Assembly: GCF_025506355.1 (NCBI RefSeq)
Contig: NZ_JANZYP010000073.1
Coordinates: 1-51,614 of the forward strand
Length of the DNA: 51,614 nucleotides
Direction: 5' to 3'
Source: Sphaerisporangium corydalis
GTDB taxonomy: Bacteria; Actinomycetota; Actinomycetes; Streptosporangiales; Streptosporangiaceae
Positions 16,857 to 25,097 of the stretch are shown here, in pieces. The translations under genes were made by a program, and so were the position numbers. The notes beneath the pieces were generated by a model. The model did no database searches and was not told where the DNA came from. It saw only the letters and a program-made list of their open reading frames with translations. Each line of letters opens with the position of its first letter. Within the stretch, counting starts at the first letter, position 1.

Positions 16857-19800
16857 GTGAGCACGACCGAAACCGAGACCAAGACCACACTCCAGCCCGG
16901 TACCGGACCCCAGCGCCACAAGCGCTCCGGCGGGCAGAGGGGCGGCGGCCGTCAGCACGGCCCCAGCGGCGTCTCGCGGTTCTCGTTGCGGAACTGGCGG
17001 GTGCCCGCGCGGCTGACCGCGCTCATCCTCGTGCCGACCGTCGTCGGCGTCCTGCTCGCGGGACTGCGCGTCGTGTCGTCCATCGACAGCGTCGGCGCCT
17101 ACCAGCGGAACGCGGCCGCGGCGACGATCGCCGGCCACCTGCGCGACCTCAGCGTGCAACTCGGGCTGGAACGCGACAGGACGGTCTGGTACCAGACCAC
17201 CCGCCAGCAGAAGAACGCCGTGGCCGACGCGCGCAGGGCCGTCGACGCGGGCATCACCCGGGTCCGCGGGGACCTGACGACGATCGACGCCGACTACGGC
17301 GTGCGCGCCGTCGAGGACGCCAGGCAGGCCGGCAACCGCCTGGACACCATGGCCGTCATCCGCAAGGGCGGCCAGGCCGCGAAGTACACCGACGTGGTCA
17401 TCTCGCTGCTGCGGCTGCACGACGAGATCAGCCAGGCGAGCGAGGACACCCAGCTCGTCGGCGACATGCGCGGCCTCAGCGCGATGGCCCACGCCAAGGA
17501 GGAGGCCTCCGAGCAGCGGGGCATCCTGATCGGCACCCTGGCCAGGGGGCAGCGGTTCACGCCCGACACCCTTGAGGACTTCATCGCCTCGCGGTCGCGG
17601 CAGAAGGCCGCCATCAACACCTTCAACGGCGAGGCCGGCGCCGACAACGGCCGCTTCCTCGCCCAGACCGTCCAGGGCACCCAGGTCATCCGGGCCGAGC
17701 TGACGAAGTCGTGGGCCATCGCCCTGGCCGGGCGCAACCAGCCGCTGCGCGACAACGACTCGCGCGGCGGGGCCGTCAAGCAGTGGTTCGACGACAGCAC
17801 CAAGACCATCCAGCTCCTCCAGCAGGTGGAGGCGCGGGTGGCCGCGTCGGTCACCGCCCGGGGCTCGGCCCTGGAGTCCGCCGAGCGGCGCAACGCCATC
17901 ATCGCCGGGATCCTCATCCTCGCGCTGATCCTGCTCGTCCTGGCCACCACGGTCCTGATCGCCCGCTCGCTGGTCCGGCCGCTGCGCCGGTTGCGGGCCG
18001 AGGCGCTGGAAATCGCCGGCTTCCGCCTGCCCGCCGTGGTGCGGCGGATGCGCGAGAGCGGCGAGGCCGCCGAGGCGCCGGAGGTGCAGCCGATCGTGGT
18101 CGGCACCCACGACGAGATCGGGGAGGTCGCGACCGCCTTCGACGAGGTGCACCGGCAGGCCCTGCGCCTGGCCGCCGAGGAGTCCCAGCTCCGCGGAAAC
18201 GTCAGCGCGATGTTCGTCAACCTCTCGCGGCGCATCCAGACCCTGGTCGAGCGGCAGATCTCGCTGATCGACGGCCTGGAGCGCGGCGAGCAGGACGGCG
18301 GGCGCCTGGGCGACCTGTTCAAGCTGGACCACCTGGCCACCCGCATGCGCCGCAACAGTGAGAACCTGCTGGTCCTCGCGGGCCACGAGGCCGCGCGCAA
18401 GCGCAGCCAGCCCGCCAAGCTGGTGGACGTCGTGCGGGCCGCGCTGTCGGAGGTCGAGGACTACGAGCGGGTGACCGTCAAGGTCCACCGCGGCTCGGCC
18501 GTCGCCGGGCACGCGGCCAACGACGTGGTCCACCTGGTGGCCGAGCTCGTCGAGAACGCCCTGGCCTTCTCGCCGGGCACCACCCGCGTCGTGGTGTCGA
18601 GCAGCATGATCGAGGGCGGCGGCGCCCTGCTCGCGATCAGCGATTCCGGCATCGGCATGGGTCCTGAGGAGATCTCCGAGGTCAACCGGCGGCTGGCCGA
18701 CCCGCCCGTCGTCGACGTGTCGGCCTCGCGCCGCATGGGCCTGTTCGTGGTCGGCCGCCTGGCGCTGCGGCACAACATCCGGGTCCAGCTCCGGCGCGGC
18801 GACACCGCCGGCCTGATCGCCATGGTCCTGTTCCCGCCCCAGCTCATCACCGTGGCCGCCGGGCGCACCCCGCTGATGCCGCAGGGGGACACCGCCCTGT
18901 CGCCCGTGTTCGGCGGCAGGGGGCCGGCCTCCAACGGGTCGGCCGCCGAGGGTCCCGGCCGCAACGGGACCGGTCCCCAGCCCGTACTCAGCGGCCCCGG
19001 GTCGCTCCCCGGCCGCAACGGCGGCGGTTCCGCGCCCCTGTTCGACACGATGGGCCCGCCCGCCGAACCGCGCGGCGCCTTCCGCGACCCCACGCCCACC
19101 GGGCCCTTCGCCGGGCACACCGGCCCGCTGCCCCTGCCCGTCCGGCCCGAGCCCGCGCGCTCCCCGTCCGCCGGGCCCCGGGGCGTGAACGGTCCCGCCG
19201 CCGGTCGCCCCTCCGGCCCGAACGGTCCCGCGGGGCCGTACACCGGCCCGGACGAGGGCGGGCCGTACCCGGGCCCGAACGACCGCCCAGCCGCCGACCA
19301 GCCCTTCCCAGGCCCCAACGGCCCGTACACCGGGCCCGGCGGACCGTACACCGGACCGGACGAGCCGCGCCCAGGACCCGGCCGCGCCTTCGCGGGGCCG
19401 AACGGGCCGTACACCGGGCCCGAGGGCCCGGCGAGCGGGCCCTTCACCGGACCGGACGGCCCGTTCACCGGGCCGCCCGCGCGGGCCGCGGGGCCGCAGG
19501 CGCCGGGCGGGCCGGCCACCGGACCGGTACGGCGTCCGGCGGAGCGACCGGAGCCCCAGGCGCCCGCGAGGCCGGTCGACCCCGGCGCCGGCGAGTGGGC
19601 CCGGCAGGAGCCCGTGCGTCAGGAGCCCGTCACCGGTGAGTGGGCGCGGCCGGAGGCGGCCCGTCAGGAGGCCGGTCCTTCCGAGTTCCCGCTGGAGCGC
19701 GGCGACGAGTTCCTGCCGATCTTCGCCTCGGTCGAGTCGGCGTGGTTCCGCCGTCCCGACGCCCCGGACGCGGCCACGCTCCAGGGGCCGCCGACGCCGA

Positions 19801-20279
19801 ACGCCCGGGTACCCTCGGCGGAGTCCGGCCCCTCCCGGCCGGCGGACGGCCCCTCCCGGCCGGCGGACGGCCCGTCGCGGCCGGTGGACGGTCCGTCCCG
19901 ATCGGTGGACGGCCCGTCGCGGGCCGCCGAGCCGGCGGAGCCCTCCGGCGGCGGCACGTGGGGCACCATGGCCGACCGCGGCCGGCTGGCCGCGGACGCG
20001 GTGAAGGACCCTTCCCTGGGGGGCATCACCGCCGCGGGCTTGCCGAAGAGGACGCCGAAGGCCAACCTTGTGCCGGGATCGGTCGCGGGCCCGCCCGCGG
20101 CGGCCTCGGCCCCGGTGCCGAGGCCGGACGTGTCGGCCGACCTCGTCCGCGCACGGATGTCGCGCTTCCAGCAGGGCATCCAGCGCGGCCGGGCGGACAT
20201 CTCCGGTGCCGCCCAGCGGGACAGCGATACCGATTCACCCAATATTGACGGACGCCGTACTGATGAGGAGGGCTCGTGA
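16857..20279 (+). CDS. cvnA: Conservon 1 sensor-ATPase CvnA (nitrate/nitrite-sensor-like)
   Basis: A 1140-residue membrane protein, first of four conservon genes. An N-terminal cytoplasmic arm and helix (LTALILVPTVVGVLLAG, about 57-73) lead to a ~270-residue extracytoplasmic NIT-like helical domain, a second helix (about 346-370) and a HAMP-like linker. The kinase-like core has LDHLATRMRRNSEN in place of a canonical H-box, N-box ELVENALAFSP (about 562) and G-box DSGIGMG (about 597). The last ~475 residues are Pro/Gly-rich and disordered-looking, but carry DEFLPIFASVESAWFRR (about 951), GLPKRTPKANLVPG (about 1061) and a final QQGIQRGRA. Start is GTG; stop overlaps cvnB as GTGA. Partner of CvnB, C and D. 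Confidence 0.92.
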   Translation: MSTTETETKTTLQPGTGPQRHKRSGGQRGGGRQHGPSGVSRFSLRNWRVPARLTALILVPTVVGVLLAGLRVVSSIDSVGAYQRNAAAATIAGHLRDLSVQLGLERDRTVWYQTTRQQKNAVADARRAVDAGITRVRGDLTTIDADYGVRAVEDARQAGNRLDTMAVIRKGGQAAKYTDVVISLLRLHDEISQASEDTQLVGDMRGLSAMAHAKEEASEQRGILIGTLARGQRFTPDTLEDFIASRSRQKAAINTFNGEAGADNGRFLAQTVQGTQVIRAELTKSWAIALAGRNQPLRDNDSRGGAVKQWFDDSTKTIQLLQQVEARVAASVTARGSALESAERRNAIIAGILILALILLVLATTVLIARSLVRPLRRLRAEALEIAGFRLPAVVRRMRESGEAAEAPEVQPIVVGTHDEIGEVATAFDEVHRQALRLAAEESQLRGNVSAMFVNLSRRIQTLVERQISLIDGLERGEQDGGRLGDLFKLDHLATRMRRNSENLLVLAGHEAARKRSQPAKLVDVVRAALSEVEDYERVTVKVHRGSAVAGHAANDVVHLVAELVENALAFSPGTTRVVVSSSMIEGGGALLAISDSGIGMGPEEISEVNRRLADPPVVDVSASRRMGLFVVGRLALRHNIRVQLRRGDTAGLIAMVLFPPQLITVAAGRTPLMPQGDTALSPVFGGRGPASNGSAAEGPGRNGTGPQPVLSGPGSLPGRNGGGSAPLFDTMGPPAEPRGAFRDPTPTGPFAGHTGPLPLPVRPEPARSPSAGPRGVNGPAAGRPSGPNGPAGPYTGPDEGGPYPGPNDRPAADQPFPGPNGPYTGPGGPYTGPDEPRPGPGRAFAGPNGPYTGPEGPASGPFTGPDGPFTGPPARAAGPQAPGGPATGPVRRPAERPEPQAPARPVDPGAGEWARQEPVRQEPVTGEWARPEAARQEAGPSEFPLERGDEFLPIFASVESAWFRRPDAPDAATLQGPPTPNARVPSAESGPSRPADGPSRPADGPSRPVDGPSRSVDGPSRAAEPAEPSGGGTWGTMADRGRLAADAVKDPSLGGITAAGLPKRTPKANLVPGSVAGPPAAASAPVPRPDVSADLVRARMSRFQQGIQRGRADISGAAQRDSDTDSPNIDGRRTDEEGS
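19214..19480 (+). repeat. PYTGP-type coding repeats in the CvnA1 tail
   Basis: Codons for (N/G)GPYTGP, GPFTGP and PGPN recur through this stretch in steps of about 15-30 bases, giving a Pro/Gly-rich, probably unstructured segment (about residues 786-875). Neither other CvnA tail in the window uses this exact unit. Confidence 0.8.
19827..19925 (+). repeat. 21 bp minisatellite (PSRPADG x ~5) in the CvnA1 tail
   Basis: Five 21-base units encode G-PSR(P/S/A)(A/V)D steps. The first two units are almost identical at the DNA level, suggesting recent slippage duplication without a frame change. Confidence 0.8.
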
Positions 20280-20698
20280 TTGAGCTAAGTCACGAGGCAC
20301 GCAGGTTCGACTGGCTGATCACGGAGTTCGTCAGCGGGACACCGGGCGTGGCGCACGCCATCGTGGTGTCCGCCGACGGCCTCCGGCTGGCGAACTCCGA
20401 GGGGTTCCCGCCGGACCGTGCCGACCAGCTCGCGGCCGTCGCGGCCGGCCTGCTGAGCCTGACGGTGGGCGCGTCCCGGGTGTTCGACGGCGGCGCGGTG
20501 ACGCAGACCGTCGTGGAGATGCAACGCGGCATCATGCTGGTCATGGCCATCAGCGACGGCTCGTGTCTGGCGGTGCTGGCCTCGCCCGAATGCGACCTGG
20601 GGCTGGTCGCCTACCAGATGACCCTGCTCGTCGAGCGTGCCGGCCAGGCGCTCACTCCGGCCCTGCGGGCCGAGTTGCAGACGTCCAGGATCCGGTGA
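20276..20698 (+). CDS. cvnB: Conservon 1 CvnB, roadblock/LC7 protein
   Basis: A 140-residue roadblock/LC7 fold protein. Relatives (MglB-like) contact and regulate small GTPases, and CvnB is thought to dock on CvnA and CvnD at the membrane. Family features are the N-terminal RFDWLITEFVSGTPGVAHAIVVSADGL pattern (start RFDWLITEF, about residues 9-17) and the central GASRVFDGGAVTQTVVEMQRG region. Start GTG overlaps cvnA by four bases; stop overlaps the cvnC start by one base (TGATG). It is the most divergent of the three CvnB copies here, with FPPDRAD where the others have FPKDRAD. Confidence 0.93.
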   Translation: MIELSHEARRFDWLITEFVSGTPGVAHAIVVSADGLRLANSEGFPPDRADQLAAVAAGLLSLTVGASRVFDGGAVTQTVVEMQRGIMLVMAISDGSCLAVLASPECDLGLVAYQMTLLVERAGQALTPALRAELQTSRIR

Positions 20699-21057
20699 TG
20701 CTCGGGGGTGACGGGACCGAAGACGAGCCTCTCTTCCGTCCGTACGCCGTCACCGGGGGCCGGGCGGAGCCCAGCTACCACCTCGCAATGGAAACTCTGG
20801 TCTCATCAGCCCCGATAATGAGCGATGATTTGTCCCTGCTCACTCCTGAGCAGGAAGCGATCATCGTGCTCTGTCACTCCGTCCGTTCGGTCGCCGAGGT
20901 CTCCGCGCTGCTGCGGGTCCCGCTCGGTGTGGCCCGCGTGCTGATCGCCGATATGGCCGACGAAGGTCTGGTTCGCCTGCATCTGCCGCGGCTTAACCAG
21001 GGACAACCAGACCACAACCTGCTTGAAAGGGTTCTCAGTGGACTTCGCAGGCTCTAG
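20698..21057 (+). CDS. cvnC: Conservon 1 CvnC, DUF742 protein
   Basis: A 119-residue DUF742 protein. The N-terminal part carries the family motif LFRPYAVTGGRAEP; the second half (SVAEVSALLRVPLGVARVLIADMADEGLV) resembles a small winged helix and ends ERVLSGLRRL. Molecular role is not established, but the gene always travels with cvnA, B and D. I chose ATG 20698, which overlaps the cvnB stop by one base, over a longer in-frame extension within cvnB. The last 20 bases overlap cvnD. Confidence 0.9.
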   Translation: MLGGDGTEDEPLFRPYAVTGGRAEPSYHLAMETLVSSAPIMSDDLSLLTPEQEAIIVLCHSVRSVAEVSALLRVPLGVARVLIADMADEGLVRLHLPRLNQGQPDHNLLERVLSGLRRL

Positions 21058-21628
21058 CCGTGGCGGCTCGCTGACGTCGACGAAGATCGTCGTCGCGGGC
21101 GGCTTCGGCGTCGGCAAGACCACCTTCGTTGGGGCGGTGTCGGAGATCCTCCCGCTGACCACCGAAGCGGTCATGACCGACGCGAGCGCGGGCATCGACG
21201 ACCTCGGTCTGACCCCGCACAAGACCACGACCACGGTGGCGATGGACTTCGGCCGGCTCTCGCTGGACCAGGATCTGATCCTCTACCTGTTCGGCACCCC
21301 CGGGCAGCACCGCTTCTGGTTCATGTGGGACGACCTGGTGCGCGGCGCGATCGGGGCGGTCGTCCTGGTCGACACGCGCCGGCTGGCCGACTGCTTCCCG
21401 GCGATCGACTACTTCGAGGAGGCCCAGCTCCCGTTCGTGGTCGGCATCAACGGGTGGGACGGGCACTACCCGCACGTCGAGCAGGAGGTCCGTGAGGCGC
21501 TCACGCTGGCGCCGCACATCCCGATCGTGCGCACCGACGCGCGGTCCAGGGACGCCGTCAAGTCCACGCTCATCACGCTTGTGGAGTACGTCCTGACGCT
21601 CAGGTCGGCCTACGGCCACATGAGCTGA
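21038..21628 (+). CDS. cvnD: Conservon 1 CvnD, Ras-like small GTPase
   Basis: A 196-residue GTPase, presumably switched by CvnA/CvnB. P-loop GGFGVGKTT (about residues 18-26), switch II DxxGTPGQHRFWFMW with the GTPGQ motif (about 85-89), and guanine-contact motif NGWD where Ras proteins have NKxD. A TDARS segment near residue 167 is the likely G5 region. The GTG start lies inside cvnC, 8 bases after GAAAGG, so ribosome site and start are embedded in cvnC codons. The residues following the start, DFAGSSRG, are kept in all three copies. No lipid-attachment cysteine is visible at either end. Confidence 0.93.
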   Translation: MDFAGSSRGGSLTSTKIVVAGGFGVGKTTFVGAVSEILPLTTEAVMTDASAGIDDLGLTPHKTTTTVAMDFGRLSLDQDLILYLFGTPGQHRFWFMWDDLVRGAIGAVVLVDTRRLADCFPAIDYFEEAQLPFVVGINGWDGHYPHVEQEVREALTLAPHIPIVRTDARSRDAVKSTLITLVEYVLTLRSAYGHMS

Positions 21629-21638
21629 CGGCCGGTCC

Positions 21639-21658
21639 GGTACGGCGCCCGCCGTGCC
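21639..21658. terminator. Hairpin between convergent cvnD1 and SIS genes
   Basis: GGTACGGC (21639-21646) and GCCGTGCC (21651-21658) form an 8 bp stem with one G-T pair around a GCCC loop, with further GC-rich pairing outside. Its place between two converging genes 37 bases apart suggests a two-way terminator. No T-run. Confidence 0.55.
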
Positions 21659-21664
21659 GGCCGG

Positions 21665-22618
21665 TCAGCGGCCCCCGGCCCACCACGTTCCGGCGACCAG
21701 CTCCGCCACCAGGGTCTCGGTGAGCAGCGCCACCTCCGGGTCATCGTCGCCCGCGTACCTGACCGGACGGGCGCCCTCGATCTCGCCGCCCACCGCCAGC
21801 ACGGCCGACCCCCGCCGCCGCACCCAGTCCATGGCCTGCTCGTCGTAGCGGGAGCCGGGGAACAGGATCGCCCGGTAGTCGAGGGTCTTGGTGAGGTACA
21901 CGTCCACGTGCGCCCAGTCTCCGGTCTCGCACGCGTCCGCCGGCCTTCGCGGGCCCTCGCGGAACATCAGCGACGACTGCTCGGCCGACGACAGCCGTTC
22001 GGCCGGCGCGATCGTGTACACCCCGTGCGGCCCGTCGAGCAGGTGCAGCGCGTCGTCGAGCCAGGTCCCCCGGCGGTCCAGCAAATCCGCGGTGGCGCCG
22101 GCGGCCCGGCGCACCAGGTCGGCCACGTCCCGGCGGGCGCCGGTGAGCCGGTCGGTGAGGGCCAGCAGCAGGGCGAGCGTGTGCTGGAAGGTGCGGCACG
22201 ACACACCGCCGCGTTCCTCGCCCGCCAGCATCGGCACGACCAGGTCGGCCCCCTCGGTGACCGGGGAGCCGGGGACGTTGGTCAGGGCCAGCGTGACCGA
22301 CCGGCCCCGGTGACGCGCCAGCGCGTCCAGGGTCTCGCGGCTGCCGCCGGTGGCCGAGATCGCGACGGCCAGCGTGTCCGCGCCGGGCGGGTACCCGATC
22401 GCCGCCGAGCCGTACTCGGCGACGGCGTCGATCCCCGCCGCCCGCAGCCGCAGCGCGGCCACGCCGGCCGCGTAACGGGAACTGCCCATGCCGAGGAGGA
22501 CCACCCGACGGAGGCCGGACGGCAGCCCGGCGAACGGGTCGCGCGCGAGCGATCCGGCCAGCGCGTCGAGCGCGGCGGGCTTGGCTTCCAGGTCGGCGAG
22601 GTACAGCTCGGTGTTCAT
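21665..22618 (-). CDS. SIS-domain sugar isomerase/deglycase (GlmS/FrlB-like)
   Basis: A 317-residue protein with two SIS phosphosugar-binding domains but no glutaminase domain. The first has LGMGSSRYAAG (about 41-51) and ISATGGSRET (about 89-98); the second has RLSSAEQSSLMFREGPRRPA near residue 208-227, where GlmS-type isomerases keep catalytic and substrate residues. Such stand-alone proteins isomerise or deaminate amino-sugar phosphates, or split fructosamine phosphates. It overlaps the upstream kinase gene as ATGA, so the two are co-translated: the kinase would make a phosphosugar and this enzyme would process it. The exact reaction is not decided by sequence. Confidence 0.8.
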   Translation of the reverse strand: MNTELYLADLEAKPAALDALAGSLARDPFAGLPSGLRRVVLLGMGSSRYAAGVAALRLRAAGIDAVAEYGSAAIGYPPGADTLAVAISATGGSRETLDALARHRGRSVTLALTNVPGSPVTEGADLVVPMLAGEERGGVSCRTFQHTLALLLALTDRLTGARRDVADLVRRAAGATADLLDRRGTWLDDALHLLDGPHGVYTIAPAERLSSAEQSSLMFREGPRRPADACETGDWAHVDVYLTKTLDYRAILFPGSRYDEQAMDWVRRRGSAVLAVGGEIEGARPVRYAGDDDPEVALLTETLVAELVAGTWWAGGR

Positions 22619-23724
22619 CGGGTCTCCTCAGCGGACGGGCGCCCCCCGGCGCCGGGCTCAGCGGCCGGTGACCCCTCGGCGCCGGGGAACCGGGCGCGCA
22701 GGACGCCCATGGGGGCGTACCGCCACCGGGGCAGGTGGCCGGCCGCGTAGATCAGTTCGCGGCACTCCTGCTCGATCTCGAACGGCGCGAGCAGCGCGTC
22801 GTCAAGCAGCGCGCGCATGCCGCGCGCGTCGAGGCGTTCGCGGTACGCCGAGAACAGGACGCCGCGCGAGGAGGAGGCCCACCGGGCGGCCGGGCCGGGG
22901 GCGGTCCCCCGGCGTCTGACCGCCACCTGGGCGACGTGTTCGAGGCTCGTGCCGAGCTGCGCGAGGTCGCGGGCCGCCGGCTGGAACAGGTCGGTCTCGG
23001 CGACGGTGGGGTTGCCGTCGAAGTCGATCACGGCGTAGCCGTCGCGCCAGCGGAGCGTCTGGCCGACGTGCAAGTCGCCGTGGATGCGGATCAGCGGGGT
23101 CGCGCCGACCCGGGCGAGCGGCTCGATCTCCCGGCCCAGCGCGTCGGCGTGCCCGGCCAGCCAGGTGCCGTCCTCGCCGCCGGTCAGCTCCAGTGCCTCG
23201 CGCAGCGCCCCCTCGGCCCGCGTCCGCCACGCGCCGTCCGGGCGCGCGGTCCGCACGGGTTCCGGCAGGGCGGGCGAGGGGGTGGCCATCGCCGCGTGCA
23301 GGTCGGCCGCGAGCCGTCCGAGGTCCGCGGCGAAGGCGGTGCGCCCGGCCGCCGCCTCGTCAACGCACCACTCCCAGCCGTCCTTGGCGTCCGGCAGGTA
23401 GGCGGTGACCAGGGCGACCAGCGCGGGCGCGCCGCCGGGGGAGCGCGCCGACAGCGCGGCGTAGGGCCGGGCGGTCTCGGTGAACCCGACGGCCGACAGG
23501 TGGGCGTACACCTCGGGGGCGGGCTGGGGGAGCGGCAGGGGCGGGGTGAGCCACTTGACCACGACCCGCTCGTCCACGACGACCGAGCGGTTGGTCTGGT
23601 CGACGTCGAAGCCGCGTTCCGCCGCGTCGTCCCGGACGGCGGGCAGGGGGTGGAACCGCTGGACCGCGTAGCCCCCCGGCACGTCCTCGCCCCGGGACAG
23701 GGCGCCGACCAGCAGCGAGGTCAC
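22615..23724 (-). CDS. APH-fold sugar kinase, probable actinobacterial glucosamine kinase
   Basis: A ~369-residue kinase of the aminoglycoside-phosphotransferase/maltokinase fold. The catalytic loop is RIHGDLHVGQTLR, with the catalytic Asp in HGD; the metal Asp is in VIDFDGNP. HGDLHVGQ fits the actinobacterial glucosamine-kinase family better than maltokinase (HGDYHLGQ), and the SIS partner gene supports an amino sugar. Likely reaction: ATP-dependent 6-phosphorylation of imported glucosamine or a relative. Start is uncertain: I prefer GTG 23724, because the alternative TTG 23820 would put an operator-like inverted repeat inside the coding region and has no ribosome site. C-terminus overlaps the SIS gene. 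Confidence 0.72.
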   Translation of the reverse strand: MTSLLVGALSRGEDVPGGYAVQRFHPLPAVRDDAAERGFDVDQTNRSVVVDERVVVKWLTPPLPLPQPAPEVYAHLSAVGFTETARPYAALSARSPGGAPALVALVTAYLPDAKDGWEWCVDEAAAGRTAFAADLGRLAADLHAAMATPSPALPEPVRTARPDGAWRTRAEGALREALELTGGEDGTWLAGHADALGREIEPLARVGATPLIRIHGDLHVGQTLRWRDGYAVIDFDGNPTVAETDLFQPAARDLAQLGTSLEHVAQVAVRRRGTAPGPAARWASSSRGVLFSAYRERLDARGMRALLDDALLAPFEIEQECRELIYAAGHLPRWRYAPMGVLRARFPGAEGSPAAEPGAGGRPSAEETR

Positions 23725-23776
23725 ACCGTCGCCGGCGACCGGCGGTAACCTCGGCGACGGCGGCCGGTCAGGATCT

Positions 23777-23794
23777 GTTGAACTCGGATTCAAC
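23777..23794. promoter_or_regulatory. Operator-like inverted repeat between kinase and importer genes
   Basis: GTTGAACTCGGATTCAAC has perfect 6 bp arms (GTTGAA/TTCAAC) around a 6-base centre. It lies between the divergent kinase-SIS and potDBCA-like operons, 154 bases before the importer start. The position suits a repressor controlling both directions. The regulator is not known. Confidence 0.5.
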
Positions 23795-23947
23795 TCGACA
23801 ACCAAACTACGAGCTAACAATGTCCGGCAAAGTCTTGCTCATGTTGATATGTGCTGCAACACTCCTGCTTTGGTCTGCCGTGCGAAGGTCAGGCACCGCG
23901 GTCTTTTCCGTTCCAAAAAATCTTCAGAACCCTAAGGAGTAGCGGCC

Positions 23948-25084
23948 GTGTCCCGAACCCGGTACACCCGTCGTCTTCCGGCAGCGGCCATCGCCGCCGG
24001 TCTTGTGCTTGCCCTAGCGGCGTGTGGCGGCAGCGACTCGACGAGCGCGGACGGTGCGGCGCCCAGCGCGGCGACCGACCAGCTCAACCCGAACGCCGAC
24101 TTGACCAAGCAGTCGCTCGACATCACGATCTGGGACGGCTACAGCCCCAAGGACCTGCCCCAGCGGGTCAAGAGCAAGCTGGGCTTCGACGTGAAGATCG
24201 CCATTCACGACACCAACGAGGCCGCGATGGCCCGCGTCGCCACCAACACCGACAGCGGCATCGACGTGGCGTTCGTCTCGGGCCAGTACGCCCAGGCGCT
24301 CAACGAGCAGGGGCTGCTGGAGCCGCTGCACCCCGAGCTCATCCCGAACCTCGCCAACCTCTACCCCGAGGCCTCGCAGCTCTCCTTCGACAAGGGCAAC
24401 AAGTTCTCGGTGCCCTACACCTGGGGCACGACGGGCATCTGCTATCGCACTGACCTCGTGAAGGCCCCGCCGACGAGTTGGAACGATATTTTGACCCCGC
24501 CCGACGACCTCAAGGGCAAGGTCACGATGATGACCACCGAGCGCTGGCTGGCCCTGCCGGCGCTCAAGGCACTGAACTACTCGATCAACACCACCGACGA
24601 CAAGCAGCTCGCGCAGGTCAAGGAGTCGCTGCTCAAGGCCAAGCAGTGGGGCATGCTCTACGACGACACCACCTTCGGCGCCAAGCTGGAGAAGGGTGAG
24701 GCCGCGATGGTCGAGGCGTGGGACGGCTGGTGCCCGACCACCAACCCGAAGATCAAGTTCATGGTGCCCAAGGAGGGCAGCGACCTCTGGTCGGACACCA
24801 TGGTGATCATGAAGACCTCCAAGAACAAGGAGGCCGCCCACGCGTTCATCAACTTCATCCTCGACCCGGCCGTGCACAGCTGGGTGGCGGAGAACATCCT
24901 GTACAAGGTGCCGAACAAGGCCGCCATGGACCTGGTCGCCCAGAACGACAAGGAACTCCTGGAGAAGAACGCGCCGCTGAAGATGACCCCGGCGGAGCTG
25001 CTCAAGGGCGAGTCCATCATCGACCTGGGCGAGGCGTCGGCCAAGTACACCCGTCTGGCCACCGAGATCTCGGCCCAGCAGTAG
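23948..25084 (+). CDS. Spermidine/putrescine-type solute-binding lipoprotein (PotD-like)
   Basis: A 378-residue extracellular receptor for an ABC importer. The signal peptide ends in a lipobox, LALAACGG (Cys about residue 26), so the mature protein should be lipid-anchored. The fold is the PotD/PotF class: LDITIWDGYSPKDLPQ, then VPYTWGTTGICYRTD and MVEAWDGWCPTT regions. Start is GTG with AAGGAG nearby. It leads a four-gene operon. Pot-type receptors bind polyamines, but relatives also take opines and amino-sugar adducts; the SIS/kinase pair across the promoter and a nearby aminoaldehyde-type dehydrogenase point in different directions. Confidence 0.85.
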   Translation: MSRTRYTRRLPAAAIAAGLVLALAACGGSDSTSADGAAPSAATDQLNPNADLTKQSLDITIWDGYSPKDLPQRVKSKLGFDVKIAIHDTNEAAMARVATNTDSGIDVAFVSGQYAQALNEQGLLEPLHPELIPNLANLYPEASQLSFDKGNKFSVPYTWGTTGICYRTDLVKAPPTSWNDILTPPDDLKGKVTMMTTERWLALPALKALNYSINTTDDKQLAQVKESLLKAKQWGMLYDDTTFGAKLEKGEAAMVEAWDGWCPTTNPKIKFMVPKEGSDLWSDTMVIMKTSKNKEAAHAFINFILDPAVHSWVAENILYKVPNKAAMDLVAQNDKELLEKNAPLKMTPAELLKGESIIDLGEASAKYTRLATEISAQQ

Positions 25085-25097
25085 CGACGGTTCGGAC

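Noticed and set aside
22735..23748. 337-codon frame opposite the kinase gene
   Set aside because: The minus strand carries HGDLHVGQ and other kinase motifs; the plus frame is low complexity.
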